From the NCBI RefSeq assembly GCF_000719345.1, contig NZ_JOFX01000021.1, positions 48,588 to 112,587 on the forward strand: DNA of 64,000 nucleotides. The letters run 5' to 3'. Below the pieces are notes generated by a model. The model was not told the DNA's origin. It saw nothing but the letters and a program-made list of their open reading frames with translations, and did no database searches. Shown here piece by piece: positions 33,492 through 42,042 of this stretch (positions are counted from its first letter, which is position 1; every line of letters starts with the position of its first letter). Source of the stretch: Streptomyces sp. NRRL F-2664 (lineage in GTDB: Bacteria > Actinomycetota > Actinomycetes > Streptomycetales > Streptomycetaceae). Made by a program: the position numbers and the translations under genes.

Positions 33492-34421
33492 ATGACCGCA
33501 CACGCCGAACTCCGCGCCCAGCTGGAGGCGCTGACCACCGAGGCCTTCCGTCCCGAGCTCGCCGAGATCGACCGGCTGTCCACCCTCGACATCGCCCGCA
33601 CCATGAACGCCGAGGACGCCACCGTCCCGGCCGCCGTCGCCGCGCAGCTGCCGCAGATCGCCGCGGCCATCGACGCCGTCGCCGAGCGGATGGCCCGCGG
33701 CGGCCGCCTCGTCTACGCCGGTGCCGGCACGGCCGGCCGGATGGGCGTCCTGGACGCCAGCGAGTGCCCGCCCACCTTCAACACCGACCCGGCCGACGTC
33801 GTCGGCCTCATCGCGGGCGGCCCGACCGCCATGGTGGAGGCCGTCGAGGGCGCCGAGGACTCCCCGCAGCTCGCAGCCGAGGACCTCGCCGCCCTGCGGA
33901 TCGGACCGGACGACTCGGTCGTCGGCATCTCCGCCTCCGGCCGCACTCCGTACGCGATCGGCGCCGTCACCGCCGCCCGCGCCCGCGGCGCCCTCACCGT
34001 CGGCCTGTCCTGCAACGCCGGCTCCGCGCTCGCCGCCGCGGCCGACCACCGCATCGAAGTGGTCGTCGGCCCCGAGATCCTCACCGGCTCCACCCGCCTC
34101 AAGGCCGGCACCGCGCAGAAGCTCGTCCTCAACCTCATCTCGACGATCACCATGATCCGCCTGGGCAAGACCTACGGGAACCTCATGGTCGACATGCGCT
34201 CCTCCAACGAGAAGCTGCGCGCCCGCGCCCACCGCATCGTCGCCCTCGCCACCGGCGCCCCCGACGAGGAGATCGAGGCCGCGCTCACCGCGACCGGCGG
34301 TGAGGTCAAGAACGCCGTCCTCGTCGTCCTCGGCCGGGTCGACGGCCCGGCCGCCGCCGCACTCCTCGCCGCCTCGCAGGGCCACCTCCGCACGGCCCTC
34401 GCCCACGCCCGGACCCGCTGA
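33492..34421 (+). CDS. murQ: N-acetylmuramic acid 6-phosphate etherase
   Basis: 309 residues from ATG 33492, eight bases after GGAGG; family length is about 300. SIS-fold signatures: EIDRLSTLDIARTMNAED, VYAGAGTAGRMGVLDASECPPTF with the catalytic Glu, VVGISASGRTPY and VDMRSSNEKLRARA. MurQ removes lactate from MurNAc-6-P to give GlcNAc-6-P, the substrate of NagA (present at 54038). The PTS gene follows after 35 bp, so the two form an uptake-and-breakdown operon. Confidence 0.94.
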   Translation: MTAHAELRAQLEALTTEAFRPELAEIDRLSTLDIARTMNAEDATVPAAVAAQLPQIAAAIDAVAERMARGGRLVYAGAGTAGRMGVLDASECPPTFNTDPADVVGLIAGGPTAMVEAVEGAEDSPQLAAEDLAALRIGPDDSVVGISASGRTPYAIGAVTAARARGALTVGLSCNAGSALAAAADHRIEVVVGPEILTGSTRLKAGTAQKLVLNLISTITMIRLGKTYGNLMVDMRSSNEKLRARAHRIVALATGAPDEEIEAALTATGGEVKNAVLVVLGRVDGPAAAALLAASQGHLRTALAHARTR

Positions 34422-34456
34422 ACCGACCCCACCCCCTACGGCAAGGCGACCCCACC

Positions 34457-35980
34457 ATGGCCCCTGAGTCCCCCGAGTCCCCCGAGTCCACCGGCAAGAA
34501 CCGCGCCACGGCCGCCGCGATCCTCCCGCTGGTCGGCGGCCCCGACAACATCACCTCGATCGCGCACTGCATGACCCGCCTGCGCCTCGCGCTGCGCGAC
34601 CGCTCGCTCGTCCAGGACGAGGCCCTCAAGGCGCTCCCGGCGGTGCTGGGCGTGGTCGAGGACGACACCTACCAGATCGTGCTCGGGCCGGGTGCCGTCG
34701 CCCGCATCACCCCCGAGTTCGAGGCGCTGGTCGAGGAGGGCCGCTCGGCGGGGGCACCCGCCCCCCACCCGGTCACGGCCGACGAACTCGCCGCGCAGGG
34801 CGCCGCGCTGAAGGAAGCCCGGAAAGTACGCAACGCCACCCCCGTCAAACTGATGCTGCGCCGCGTCGCGAACATCTTCGTGCCGCTGATCCCCGCCCTC
34901 ATCGGCTGCGGGATCATCGCCGGCCTGAACGGTCTGCTCACGAACTTCGGCCAACTGCCCACCGTCGTCCCGGCGCTCGCCGCGATCGCGTCCGGCTTCA
35001 TGTCGCTGATCGCGGTGTTCGTCGGCCACAACACGGCCAAGGAGTTCGGCGGCACCCCGATCCTCGGCGGCGCGATCGCCGCCGTCATCGTCTTCCCGGG
35101 CGTCGAGAAGATCACCGCCTTCGGGACGGAGCTCAGGCCCGGCCAGGGCGGCGTCCTCGGCGCGCTCGCGGCGGCCCTGCTGGGCGTGTACGTGGAGAAG
35201 CGCTGCCGGCGCCTGGTCCCCGAGGCCCTGGACGTCCTGGTCACCCCCACCGTCACGGTCCTGGTGCCGGGCCTGGTCACCCTCTACGGCCTGATGTTCC
35301 TCGCCGGTGAGGCGTCCGCGGCCATCGGCACCTTCGCCGACCGGCTGCTGTCCACCGGCGGCGCGTTCGCCGGCCTGGTCCTCGGCGGGCTCTTCCTCCC
35401 GCTGGTGATGCTCGGCCTGCACCAGGCCCTGATCCCCATCCACACCACCCTCATCGAGCAGTCCGGCCACACCGTCCTGCTGCCGATCCTCGCCATGGCG
35501 GGTGCGGGCCAGGTCGGCGCCGCCCTCGCCGTCCACTGCCGGCTCCCGCGCAACCGCTCGCTGCGCGCCACCATCAGGTCGGCCCTCCCGGCCGGCTTCC
35601 TCGGGATCGGCGAACCCCTGATCTACGGCGTCTCCCTGCCGCTCGGCCGCCCCTTCGTCACCGCCTGCATCGGCGGCGCGGCCGGCGGCGCCTTCGTCGG
35701 CCTCTGCAACCAGCTGGGCACCGCCTTCGGTTCCACCGCCATCGGCCCCTCGGGCTGGGCCCTCTTCCCCCTGCTGGACGGCTCCTCGGGACTGGGCGTC
35801 ACCGTCGCGGTCTACGCGGGCGGCCTCCTCACCGGCTACCTCGCCGGCTTCGCCGCCACCTACTTCTTCGGCTTCACCGATCGGATGCTGGCCGATCTCA
35901 ACACCGACCCCGATCCGGACGGCGGACCGGACACCCCGGACCCGGTGACCGGCCCCCCGAAGGAACCGGCCCTGACCTGA
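34457..35980 (+). CDS. PTS EIIBC permease, probably for N-acetylmuramate
   Basis: 507 residues from ATG 34457. The EIIB domain is at 15-90 with the phosphorylated cysteine in SIAHCMTRLRL (C38). The EIIC domain (about 120-480) has VANIFVPLIPALIGCGII, VFVGHNTAKEFGGTPILGG, LHQALIPIHTTLIEQ and GIGEPLIYGVSLPLGRP. No EIIA domain, as in MurP, which borrows EIIA-Glc/Crr. Coupling to murQ points to MurNAc as substrate, although other beta-glucosides are possible. Confidence 0.9.
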   Translation: MAPESPESPESTGKNRATAAAILPLVGGPDNITSIAHCMTRLRLALRDRSLVQDEALKALPAVLGVVEDDTYQIVLGPGAVARITPEFEALVEEGRSAGAPAPHPVTADELAAQGAALKEARKVRNATPVKLMLRRVANIFVPLIPALIGCGIIAGLNGLLTNFGQLPTVVPALAAIASGFMSLIAVFVGHNTAKEFGGTPILGGAIAAVIVFPGVEKITAFGTELRPGQGGVLGALAAALLGVYVEKRCRRLVPEALDVLVTPTVTVLVPGLVTLYGLMFLAGEASAAIGTFADRLLSTGGAFAGLVLGGLFLPLVMLGLHQALIPIHTTLIEQSGHTVLLPILAMAGAGQVGAALAVHCRLPRNRSLRATIRSALPAGFLGIGEPLIYGVSLPLGRPFVTACIGGAAGGAFVGLCNQLGTAFGSTAIGPSGWALFPLLDGSSGLGVTVAVYAGGLLTGYLAGFAATYFFGFTDRMLADLNTDPDPDGGPDTPDPVTGPPKEPALT

Positions 35981-36028
35981 CCCCGGCCCGCGCGCCCGTC
36001 ACCACCCGGTGGCGGGCATGATCGGACC

Positions 36029-36613
36029 ATGATCGACCCGATACCCCCGGTGGTCCCGGCCGGCCGGATGCGCGCGCTCGTCCAGCCCGAACTCGCCCTG
36101 ACCGGCGGCATGCTCCTGCGGCCCTGGACCCCGTACGACGCCCCCGCGCTCGTGGCGGCCCACCGCGACCCGGACATCCGGCACTGGAACCGCCCGAGCC
36201 GCCTCGACCTGGCCGGCGCCGAAGAGCGGATCGCCGTGTGGCGCGGCCGCTGGCAGGCGGAGCAGTCCGGGATCTGGGCGATCGCCCCCGAGGGCGGCCG
36301 CGCGGTCGGCCTGATCGGCATCGCCGACCTCGACCTGGCGGGCGGCAGCGGCGAGATCCTCTACTGGCTGCTGCCCGCGGGCCGCGGCACCGGCGTCATG
36401 GCACAGGCCGCCGACCGGCTCGCCCGCTGGGCCTTCGACGGCCTCGGCCTGCACCGCGTGCGCATCACCCATTCCGTGGCCAACCCGGCCTCCTGCGCCG
36501 TCGCGACGAAGGCCGGCTTCCCCCTGGAGGGCACCATGCGCGGCGCCCTCCTCCACGCGGACGGCTGGCACGACGAGCACCTCCACGCCCGCCTGCGCAC
36601 GGATGCCGCCTAG
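36029..36613 (+). CDS. GNAT family N-acetyltransferase (RimJ/RimL-type)
   Basis: 194 residues from ATG 36029. GNAT motif A is ILYWLLPAGRGTGVMAQAADRL, with RGTG as the acetyl-CoA loop; RVRITHSVANPASCAVATKAGFPLEGTMRGAL is the RimJ-type C-terminal half. The last four bases overlap the convergent gene at 36610. Substrate unknown. Confidence 0.9.
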   Translation: MIDPIPPVVPAGRMRALVQPELALTGGMLLRPWTPYDAPALVAAHRDPDIRHWNRPSRLDLAGAEERIAVWRGRWQAEQSGIWAIAPEGGRAVGLIGIADLDLAGGSGEILYWLLPAGRGTGVMAQAADRLARWAFDGLGLHRVRITHSVANPASCAVATKAGFPLEGTMRGALLHADGWHDEHLHARLRTDAA

Positions 36614-36807
36614 GTCACGAGCTCCGGCCGCTGCTCCGGCGGCCCGTGGTCCGGCGGGCCGCCCTTCCACCCCGCCTCGGCGAACTCCTTCTCCAGCCAG
36701 CACAGCTTCCACGCCAGCTCGAACTCCCAGCTCTCCGCCACCGCGAAGAACCCCTCCAGGGCGGCCGCACAGCGAGCCCGGTCCCGGTCCGGGTCCCCGG
36801 CGCTCAC
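36610..36807 (-). CDS. small hypothetical protein, 65 aa (second gene of a coupled pair)
   Basis: GTG 36807 overlaps the stop of the upstream gene (GTGA), a sign of translational coupling. MSAGDPDRDRARCAAAL then EGFFAVAESWEFELAWKLCW and LEKEFAEAGWKGG: an amphipathic, Trp-rich small protein with a Pro-rich tail. Divergent from the XRE regulator; such small gene pairs accompany XRE/DUF397 loci in Streptomyces. Function unknown. Confidence 0.65.
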   Translation of the reverse strand: MSAGDPDRDRARCAAALEGFFAVAESWEFELAWKLCWLEKEFAEAGWKGGPPDHGPPEQRPELVT

Positions 36808-37022
36808 GGGTTCGCCCGCTCGTGGAGTACGGCGGCCAGCCGCAGGGCGGTGTCCAGGTTGCAGCGGCCGAGGTCCACCAGAGGCAACCCGTACGTACCG
36901 GCCGCCGACACCCGTTCCACGCCCAGCGAGGGGAACACGACGCCCACCCCGTGCAGCGCCTCCTTCAGTTCCCGTACGGCCTCCTCGGCCGCCTGGATCC
37001 GTTCCGTGGGCGTGAGCACCAT
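36804..37022 (-). CDS. small hypothetical protein, 72 aa (first gene of a coupled pair)
   Basis: ATG 37022, about nine bases after AAAGGTG. MVLTPTERIQAAEEAVREL is followed by KEALHGVGVVFPSLGVERV, TYGLPLVDLGRCNLDTALRL and AAVLHERANP. I recall this type ('hypothetical protein' next to DUF5753 regulators) as widespread in Streptomyces. It forms an operon with the next gene and shares its promoter region with the XRE gene. Confidence 0.7.
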   Translation of the reverse strand: MVLTPTERIQAAEEAVRELKEALHGVGVVFPSLGVERVSAAGTYGLPLVDLGRCNLDTALRLAAVLHERANP

Positions 37023-37038
37023 GGCATGTCACCTTTCT

Positions 37039-37072
37039 ACTCTGAGTGGTCGGGTTCTGCACACAGAGTGGT
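37039..37072. promoter_or_regulatory. repeats in the divergent XRE promoter region
   Basis: GAGTGGT occurs as a direct repeat at 37044-37050 and 37066-37072, two helical turns apart, and ACTCTG (37039-37044) is the reverse complement of CAGAGT (37064-37069). Candidate binding site for the XRE regulator encoded at 37138. Confidence 0.45.
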
Positions 37073-37137
37073 GACCGGCTGGCTAGCCTTTCAAGGAACC
37101 ACCGAGAACAACCCCACCTGTTGGCCTTGGAGTTGCC

Positions 37138-37974
37138 GTGGCAGGTAAGAACCTCGACCCCTCCTCCTCACCCCGCGCCCTGCTCGGCGCCGAACTGCGC
37201 GTGGCGCGCGAGCGGGCAGGTCTGAGCCAGGCCGAGTTGGGCGAGCCGCTGTTCGTGAGCGGCTCGTTCATCGGCCAACTCGAAGCGGGCACCCGCCGGA
37301 TGCACATCGAGTTCGCACGCCAGATGGACGACATCCTCGCCACGAACGGGTTCTTCGTCCGCAACTGCGGGGCGGCGGCCAAGTCCAAGTACCCGGACCA
37401 CTTCGCGGCCGCGGCCGAAGCGGAGGCTCTGGCGACGGCCATCCGGGAGTACGCCCCTCTGATCATCCCCGGGCTGCTGCAGACAGAAGCGTATGCGCGG
37501 GCCATCTTCCGGGCCTACCAGCCGACCGCTGTGGAGGAGGTCATCAACGAGCTGGTCGAGAACCGGCTGGCCCGTGCCGCCTTGCTGCAAGATCCAACAA
37601 CCCCCCTGTTGTGGATCGTCCTTGACGAAGGGGTCCTACGGAGGGCGGTCGGCAGCAGTGCAGTCATGGCAGAGGCCCTGCGCCACCTCACGGTCCTCGT
37701 CCGGGCAAACCGCATCGTCGTTCAAGTGTTTCCGTTCCGGGCGGGTGCACACGCCTCGACGGGCGGCTCGATCAAGCTGATGTCCTTCGACGACGCCCCT
37801 CCGCTCGCCTACGTCGAGGGCAGTGGAACCGGGCTGCTGTTTGATGATCCGGCCACGGTCAACCGGCATTCCCTGACCTACGATCTCCTCACGGCCGACG
37901 CCTTGCCACGACGTGAATCGCTGGCTCTGATCGAATCTGTAGCGGAGGATTACGAACATGATCAGCACGCGTGA
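37138..37974 (+). CDS. XRE/DUF5753 (WhiJ-like) transcriptional regulator
   Basis: 278 residues from GTG 37138. The helix-turn-helix is near 15-65: LRVARERAGLSQAELGEPLF, VSGSFIGQLEAGTRRM. The DUF5753 ligand-like domain fills the rest (LIIPGLLQTEAYARAIF, ENRLARAALLQDPTTPLLWIV, LTVLVRANRIVVQVFPFR, SFDDAPPLAYVEG). This is the WhiJ/Scr1 type, usually paired with a DUF397 protein, as here (17-bp overlap). Such loci influence development and antibiotic production. G+C is lower than in neighbours, suggesting horizontal spread. Confidence 0.93.
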   Translation: MAGKNLDPSSSPRALLGAELRVARERAGLSQAELGEPLFVSGSFIGQLEAGTRRMHIEFARQMDDILATNGFFVRNCGAAAKSKYPDHFAAAAEAEALATAIREYAPLIIPGLLQTEAYARAIFRAYQPTAVEEVINELVENRLARAALLQDPTTPLLWIVLDEGVLRRAVGSSAVMAEALRHLTVLVRANRIVVQVFPFRAGAHASTGGSIKLMSFDDAPPLAYVEGSGTGLLFDDPATVNRHSLTYDLLTADALPRRESLALIESVAEDYEHDQHA

Positions 37975-38155
37975 GTACGACCTGTCCGTAACAACGTGGC
38001 ACAAGTCGAGCTACAGCGACGGAAGCGGCGGCAATTGTGTCGAGGTGGCCGAGGGGCTGCACGACGTCGTGCCCGTACGGGACTCCAAGGTGGCGGACGG
38101 CCCGCACCTCGCCTTCCGCGGGGACGCCTGGGCGGCGTTCGTGGCCAGCCTCTGA
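37958..38155 (+). CDS. DUF397 protein, 65 aa
   Basis: ATG 37958 lies inside the end of the XRE gene. Family hallmarks: WHKSSYSDGSGGNCVEVAEG, VPVRDSKVADGPHLAF, AWAAFV. DUF397 proteins are partners of WhiJ-like regulators and have been described as toxin-antitoxin-like (Scr). Translation is probably coupled to the regulator. Confidence 0.95.
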   Translation: MISTREYDLSVTTWHKSSYSDGSGGNCVEVAEGLHDVVPVRDSKVADGPHLAFRGDAWAAFVASL

Positions 38156-38341
38156 GACACACCGCCGCGCGGGTCCCGCACGCCGGTGTCGGGCCGCCCG
38201 TACTGGCGGTGGCGGCCCCGCGGAATCACCCGTACGGGCCGCCGCCACATCAGGGGGGCGCGCGGCGGGTGCGTCGCCCGTGCCCCCGCCACACCCCCGG
38301 ACGTCGTTGACCCGCACTGCCGTGCGTGATGGCCTCCCCCC

Positions 38342-38695
38342 ATGCGCATCCTCCTGAACCGGGCCGGCCGAGCCCTGCCCGTCGCCGCCGCCGTCGCCGC
38401 ACTGGCCGTCGTCACCGCCCTGCCCGTGGCCGCGGCCACCGCCGCCGTCGCCGCGCCCGTCTCCCGTGCGGCCGACGCCCACGACGCCCCCTACATCGTC
38501 ACCGTGCACGAGGACGCCGATCCGGCGCGGGTCGCCATGATGGTCGGGGCCTCCCCCGACTACGTCTTCGGCACCGCCCTGCACGGCTTCTCCGCCCGGC
38601 TCACCCCCGGCCAGGTCAAGGCCCTGCGCGTCATGCCCGGCGTGGAGTCCATTCACGAGGACGGCGGCGTGTCCTCCTTCGGCACGGCGGACTGA
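38342..38695 (+). CDS. secreted inhibitor I9-type protein (stand-alone subtilisin propeptide)
   Basis: 117 residues from ATG 38342. Signal peptide ends near AAVAAPVSRA. The mature domain YIVTVHEDADPARVAMM, YVFGTALHGFSARLTPGQVKAL, PGVESIHEDG is the I9 propeptide fold, here without a protease attached. It may inhibit or help fold a subtilisin-like protease encoded elsewhere. Its last 43 bases overlap the convergent DUF3291 gene. Confidence 0.85.
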   Translation: MRILLNRAGRALPVAAAVAALAVVTALPVAAATAAVAAPVSRAADAHDAPYIVTVHEDADPARVAMMVGASPDYVFGTALHGFSARLTPGQVKALRVMPGVESIHEDGGVSSFGTAD

Positions 38696-39225
38696 CCGGC
38701 CCGCGCCGCCCTGCTCGGCGTGCCGTCCGGGGCGTACGGGCGGTGGAAGGTGAAGGCGTGCGGCGCGGAGCCGTGGACGTGGAGGTGTTCCAGCCTGGCC
38801 ACCCCGTCCTGCCAGGTGGGTGTCACGCCGTCGGACACCCACCACATCACGTGCGTGGGGTGCCTCGTCCGCTCGAACCAGTCGTGACGCCGGTTCAAAG
38901 CCGTCCGGTGCAGGCCGGTGTGAACGGCGTCGAAGGCGGGGCGCAGGCCGGTCCAGAGGGAGAGGGTCGCGGCCAGGGCGGTGGTCTCGGCCGTACGGCC
39001 TTTGTCGTACCACGTGGGTACGGCGAACTCTCCCCACGGGCCCCAGTCCGCCCCGAAGAGCTCGCCCCGCTCTGCGCCGGCCGGTTCCGCCCGGGCGAGG
39101 AACCCGGGGTGCTGACCGATCGTCCGGTACACGGTTTCGCCCAGGTCGTAGAACTCCCGTACGGCGGGGGCGGGATCGGCGAGGGGTGACTTCAGGACAC
39201 CGAAGGTGTGGAGCGCGAGGGGCAT
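38653..39225 (-). CDS. DUF3291 family protein
   Basis: 190 residues from ATG 39225, following AAGGAGAG. MPLALHTFGVLKSPLADP, FYDLGETVYRTIGQHPGF, WYDKGRTAETTALAATLSLW and HVMWWVSDGVTPTWQDGVARL are typical of this ferredoxin-like (antibiotic monooxygenase-like) family. Function unknown. Its 3' end overlaps the I9 gene. Confidence 0.85.
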   Translation of the reverse strand: MPLALHTFGVLKSPLADPAPAVREFYDLGETVYRTIGQHPGFLARAEPAGAERGELFGADWGPWGEFAVPTWYDKGRTAETTALAATLSLWTGLRPAFDAVHTGLHRTALNRRHDWFERTRHPTHVMWWVSDGVTPTWQDGVARLEHLHVHGSAPHAFTFHRPYAPDGTPSRAARAGQSAVPKEDTPPSS

Positions 39226-39495
39226 GCGTCTCTCCTTGGTGGGGGTCCCCGAGGGACCCGGGCCGGTGGCTCACGCCGCAGGCGCTCGCCGAGGACCCGG
39301 TGACCGTAGCTGCCGCCACCGGCCCTGTCGAAGTTGCGTTTTCGCAGCTCGGATGGCCTCCTGCGACGCCCCTGGTGGCGCATGGACGCCGTGGTGCACC
39401 GGCAGCCCGGCAACCGGGAGGCTTTCGCGGCGTACAGCACTTAGGGTTGCGTGGATCAGCTCATCGGTTGGTCCGGGGGGATCGGGGGGAGACCG

Positions 39496-41154
39496 ATGCA
39501 CAGTGCGACCGAGGCATTCCGACCGCTGCGGGCCGACGATCCGCAGAGTGTGGGCGGCTACCGGCTCGCCGCCCGGCTCGGGTCGGGGGGCATGGGCCGG
39601 GTCTACCTGTCGCACACCGGGGGCGGCCGTCCCGTCGCGCTGAAGGTGGTGCACCCCGAGCTGGCCGAGGACCCGACCTTCCGGCGGCGGTTCCGCCGGG
39701 AGGTGGAGGCCGCGCGGCGCGTCCGGGGGGCGTACACCGCCGAGCTGATCGACGCCGACGCGGAGGCGACGCCGCCCTGGCTGGCGACCGTGTACGTGCC
39801 CGGGCCCTCGCTGTCGGAGGCCGTCCGCCGGCGCGGACCGCTCCCCGACGCCGCGGTGGTGTGGCTGGTGGCAGGCGTGGCCGAGGCCCTCGCCGCCGTC
39901 CACGCCGCGGGCATCGTGCACCGGGACCTGAAGCCGTCGAACGTCCTGCTGGCCGCCGACGGGCCACGGGTCATCGACTTCGGCATCTCCCAGGCCTCCG
40001 GACTCACGGCCACGGGCACGGGCACGGGCGGCACCATCGGCACGCCCCAGTACATGGCCCCCGAGCAGGGGTTGGCGGGCGAGACCAGCCCGGCGACCGA
40101 CGTCTTCGCGCTGGGCCAGACGGCGGCGTACGCCGCGCTGGGCAGGCCGCTGTACGGGGACGGGCCGTCCCTGACGGTGCTGTTCCGGATCGTGCACTCC
40201 GCACCGGACCTGACCCAACTGCCCGAACCGCTGCGCCCGCTTTTCGAGTTGTGCCTGGCCACCGCCCCGGAGGAACGGGCCACCCCGGCCGAGATCCTCG
40301 CGTGGTGCCGCGCCTACCTGGGCGAGGAGGCAGCCGCCGGCGGCGGGCCCGCCGTCTGGCGGGACGTCGTGGGCACGGCCGAGGAGGCACCGGCCCCGGA
40401 CGCGGGACGGGTGACGGCGCTCGCGGGGGAGGCCGGGAAGCGGCCGGCGGCCCCGCAGACCGGCCGGTCGACCCCGGCCGTACCGGCGGCTCACGCCGCT
40501 CGGACCGCGGAAGCGACGCCGGACGGGCGGGCGGTGGCGGCGGGTCCGCGGCCGGCGGGCCGCAAGCGGCGGCGCACGGTGCGCGTCGCCGCCGTGGCGG
40601 CCGTGACCGGCGCCCTGGCTTTGGGGGGTCTGGGCTGGAAGCTCATGGACGGAACCGACCGGGCGGCCGGCAGGGAAGCGACCGCGAACCGGTCGTCCGG
40701 CCCGACGCCGTCCGCCGGCGGCAGCCCCGCGCCCGCTCCGGCAGCGAGCGTGTCGCAGCCGCCCAGGCCCGTGCCGCACCCCGGGGTGGAACTGAACGAG
40801 AAGAACTCGATCAGTCTGAAAGAGCCGGTCCAGCACGAGGACGGCGACCGCAGCGGGGACATCCGCATGCGGTGCGGCATGGCCAGCGGCTGCCGGATGG
40901 AGAGCGACGACAGCGTCTTCTCCATGCCGCAGAAAGCCGGCACCGGCAGCCTCGACGCGTGCCGCGAGCAACTGCGCCACGCCCGGCAACACGACCTGAC
41001 GCTGCACGTCATGGCAGCCGGCAGCGAGGTCTGCGTCCGGCACCCCTCGGGTGACATCGCGCTGTTCGTCATCGGGATCAAGTCGGCACCGGGCCTGTCG
41101 AAGGACCCGAGCTGGATCCGGGCGGACCTGACCGTCTGGCGGGCGGCCCCCTGA
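39496..41154 (+). CDS. membrane-anchored Ser/Thr protein kinase
   Basis: 552 residues from ATG 39496, chosen because GGGGGGAGA precedes it (GTG 39451 is the longer option). Hanks-type kinase at about 20-285: GSGGMGRVYL, VALKVV, IVHRDLKPSNVLL, VIDFGIS and GTPQYMAPEQ. A Pro/Ala-rich linker, a basic stretch (RPAGRKRRRTVRV) and one span (AAVAAVTGALALGGLGW) lead to an outer domain of about 150 residues with four cysteines (MRCGMASGCRME, DACREQL, EVCVRHP). The outer domain is not PASTA and may sense an unknown signal. Confidence 0.92.
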   Translation: MHSATEAFRPLRADDPQSVGGYRLAARLGSGGMGRVYLSHTGGGRPVALKVVHPELAEDPTFRRRFRREVEAARRVRGAYTAELIDADAEATPPWLATVYVPGPSLSEAVRRRGPLPDAAVVWLVAGVAEALAAVHAAGIVHRDLKPSNVLLAADGPRVIDFGISQASGLTATGTGTGGTIGTPQYMAPEQGLAGETSPATDVFALGQTAAYAALGRPLYGDGPSLTVLFRIVHSAPDLTQLPEPLRPLFELCLATAPEERATPAEILAWCRAYLGEEAAAGGGPAVWRDVVGTAEEAPAPDAGRVTALAGEAGKRPAAPQTGRSTPAVPAAHAARTAEATPDGRAVAAGPRPAGRKRRRTVRVAAVAAVTGALALGGLGWKLMDGTDRAAGREATANRSSGPTPSAGGSPAPAPAASVSQPPRPVPHPGVELNEKNSISLKEPVQHEDGDRSGDIRMRCGMASGCRMESDDSVFSMPQKAGTGSLDACREQLRHARQHDLTLHVMAAGSEVCVRHPSGDIALFVIGIKSAPGLSKDPSWIRADLTVWRAAP

Positions 41155-41158
41155 CGCG

Positions 41159-41335
41159 CTACCCCTGCGAGGCGTCCCCTTCGAGGGCGACGACGAGGAA
41201 GGCATCCCGGTCGAGGTCCATCACGACGGTCGCCCGCTGGCCCCGTTCGCGGCACCTGGCCGCGTACTCCTCCGCGGGCCAACTGCCGTAGGGGTCACTG
41301 GCGGGAAAGGAGTCCAACACCTGTGTGGGGCGCAC
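41159..41335 (-). CDS. small hypothetical protein, 58 aa
   Basis: GTG 41335 lies exactly eight bases after AGGAGG, better than the upstream GTG 41344. MRPTQVLDSFPASDPYGSW then PAEEYAARCRERGQRATVVM, DLDRDAFLVVALEG. Acidic, soluble, unknown family. It is 58 bp downstream of trpF on the same strand and may be co-transcribed. Confidence 0.6.
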   Translation of the reverse strand: MRPTQVLDSFPASDPYGSWPAEEYAARCRERGQRATVVMDLDRDAFLVVALEGDASQG

Positions 41336-41393
41336 CGCTGCCACCTCCTGAACGACGGACCGTCCTCACCACGCTGGTGCCCCGCCCGCTCCC

Positions 41394-42014
41394 TCACATG
41401 CGCACTCCCCGGGGGGTGTCGCGCGCCGCCTCGACGAAGGCGCGGATCAGGTCGGGTGACTTGACCCCCCGCTCCCGCTCGACACCGCTGGACACGTCCA
41501 CCCCCCAGGCTCCGGTCGCCGCGATCGCCTCGCGCACGTTGCCACGGTCCAGCCCGCCGGCCAGCAGCCAGCGGCCCTCGGGCGCGGTGAAGTCCGCCGA
41601 TCCCCAGTTCCACGGCTTGCCGGATCCCGGGTCGGGGGCGTCGAGCAGCAGCAGGTCCTCGCCGTACTCGCCGCACCGCTGCACGCGCCCGGCCGTGGCC
41701 CGCAGCAGGGTGCGGCCCTCGGCGCGCAGCGCCGCGAAGTCGCCCGGTCCCTCCTCGCCGTGCAGCTGCACGCCCCGTACGCCGCTCTCCTCGGTGAAGC
41801 GGCGCACCTCCTCGACGGTCTGTCCGCGGAACACCCCGACGGTCAGCACCGTCTCCGGCACCCGCGCCGCCAGCTCCCGCGCGGTCGCCGCGTCGACCGT
41901 ACGGGGGCTGCCGGGCGCGAACACGAACCCGACGGCGTCCGCCCCGGCCGCCACCGCGGCGTCGACGTCCGGCGCGGTACTGAGCCCGCAGATCTTGACG
42001 AAGAGGTCAGCCAT
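41394..42014 (-). CDS. trpF: phosphoribosylanthranilate isomerase
   Basis: 206 residues from ATG 42014. The catalytic Cys is in VKICGL (C9) and the catalytic Asp is in FRGQTVEEV/RGVQLHGEE-GVDVSSGVE context; LLAGGLDRGNVREAI binds phosphate. Converts phosphoribosylanthranilate to CdRP in tryptophan synthesis. Streptomyces also uses PriA for this step, so a separate TrpF is notable but plausible. Not next to other trp genes. Confidence 0.9.
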   Translation of the reverse strand: MADLFVKICGLSTAPDVDAAVAAGADAVGFVFAPGSPRTVDAATARELAARVPETVLTVGVFRGQTVEEVRRFTEESGVRGVQLHGEEGPGDFAALRAEGRTLLRATAGRVQRCGEYGEDLLLLDAPDPGSGKPWNWGSADFTAPEGRWLLAGGLDRGNVREAIAATGAWGVDVSSGVERERGVKSPDLIRAFVEAARDTPRGVRM

Positions 42015-42042
42015 GGATCCAGCCTATGCCGACCGGACGGGG

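Noticed and set aside
39271..41205. 644-codon antisense frame over the kinase gene
   Set aside because: Kinase motifs on the plus strand are unambiguous.
41159..41344. GTG 41344 as start of the small gene
   Set aside because: It overlaps the AGGAGG ribosome site; GTG 41335 has ideal spacing.
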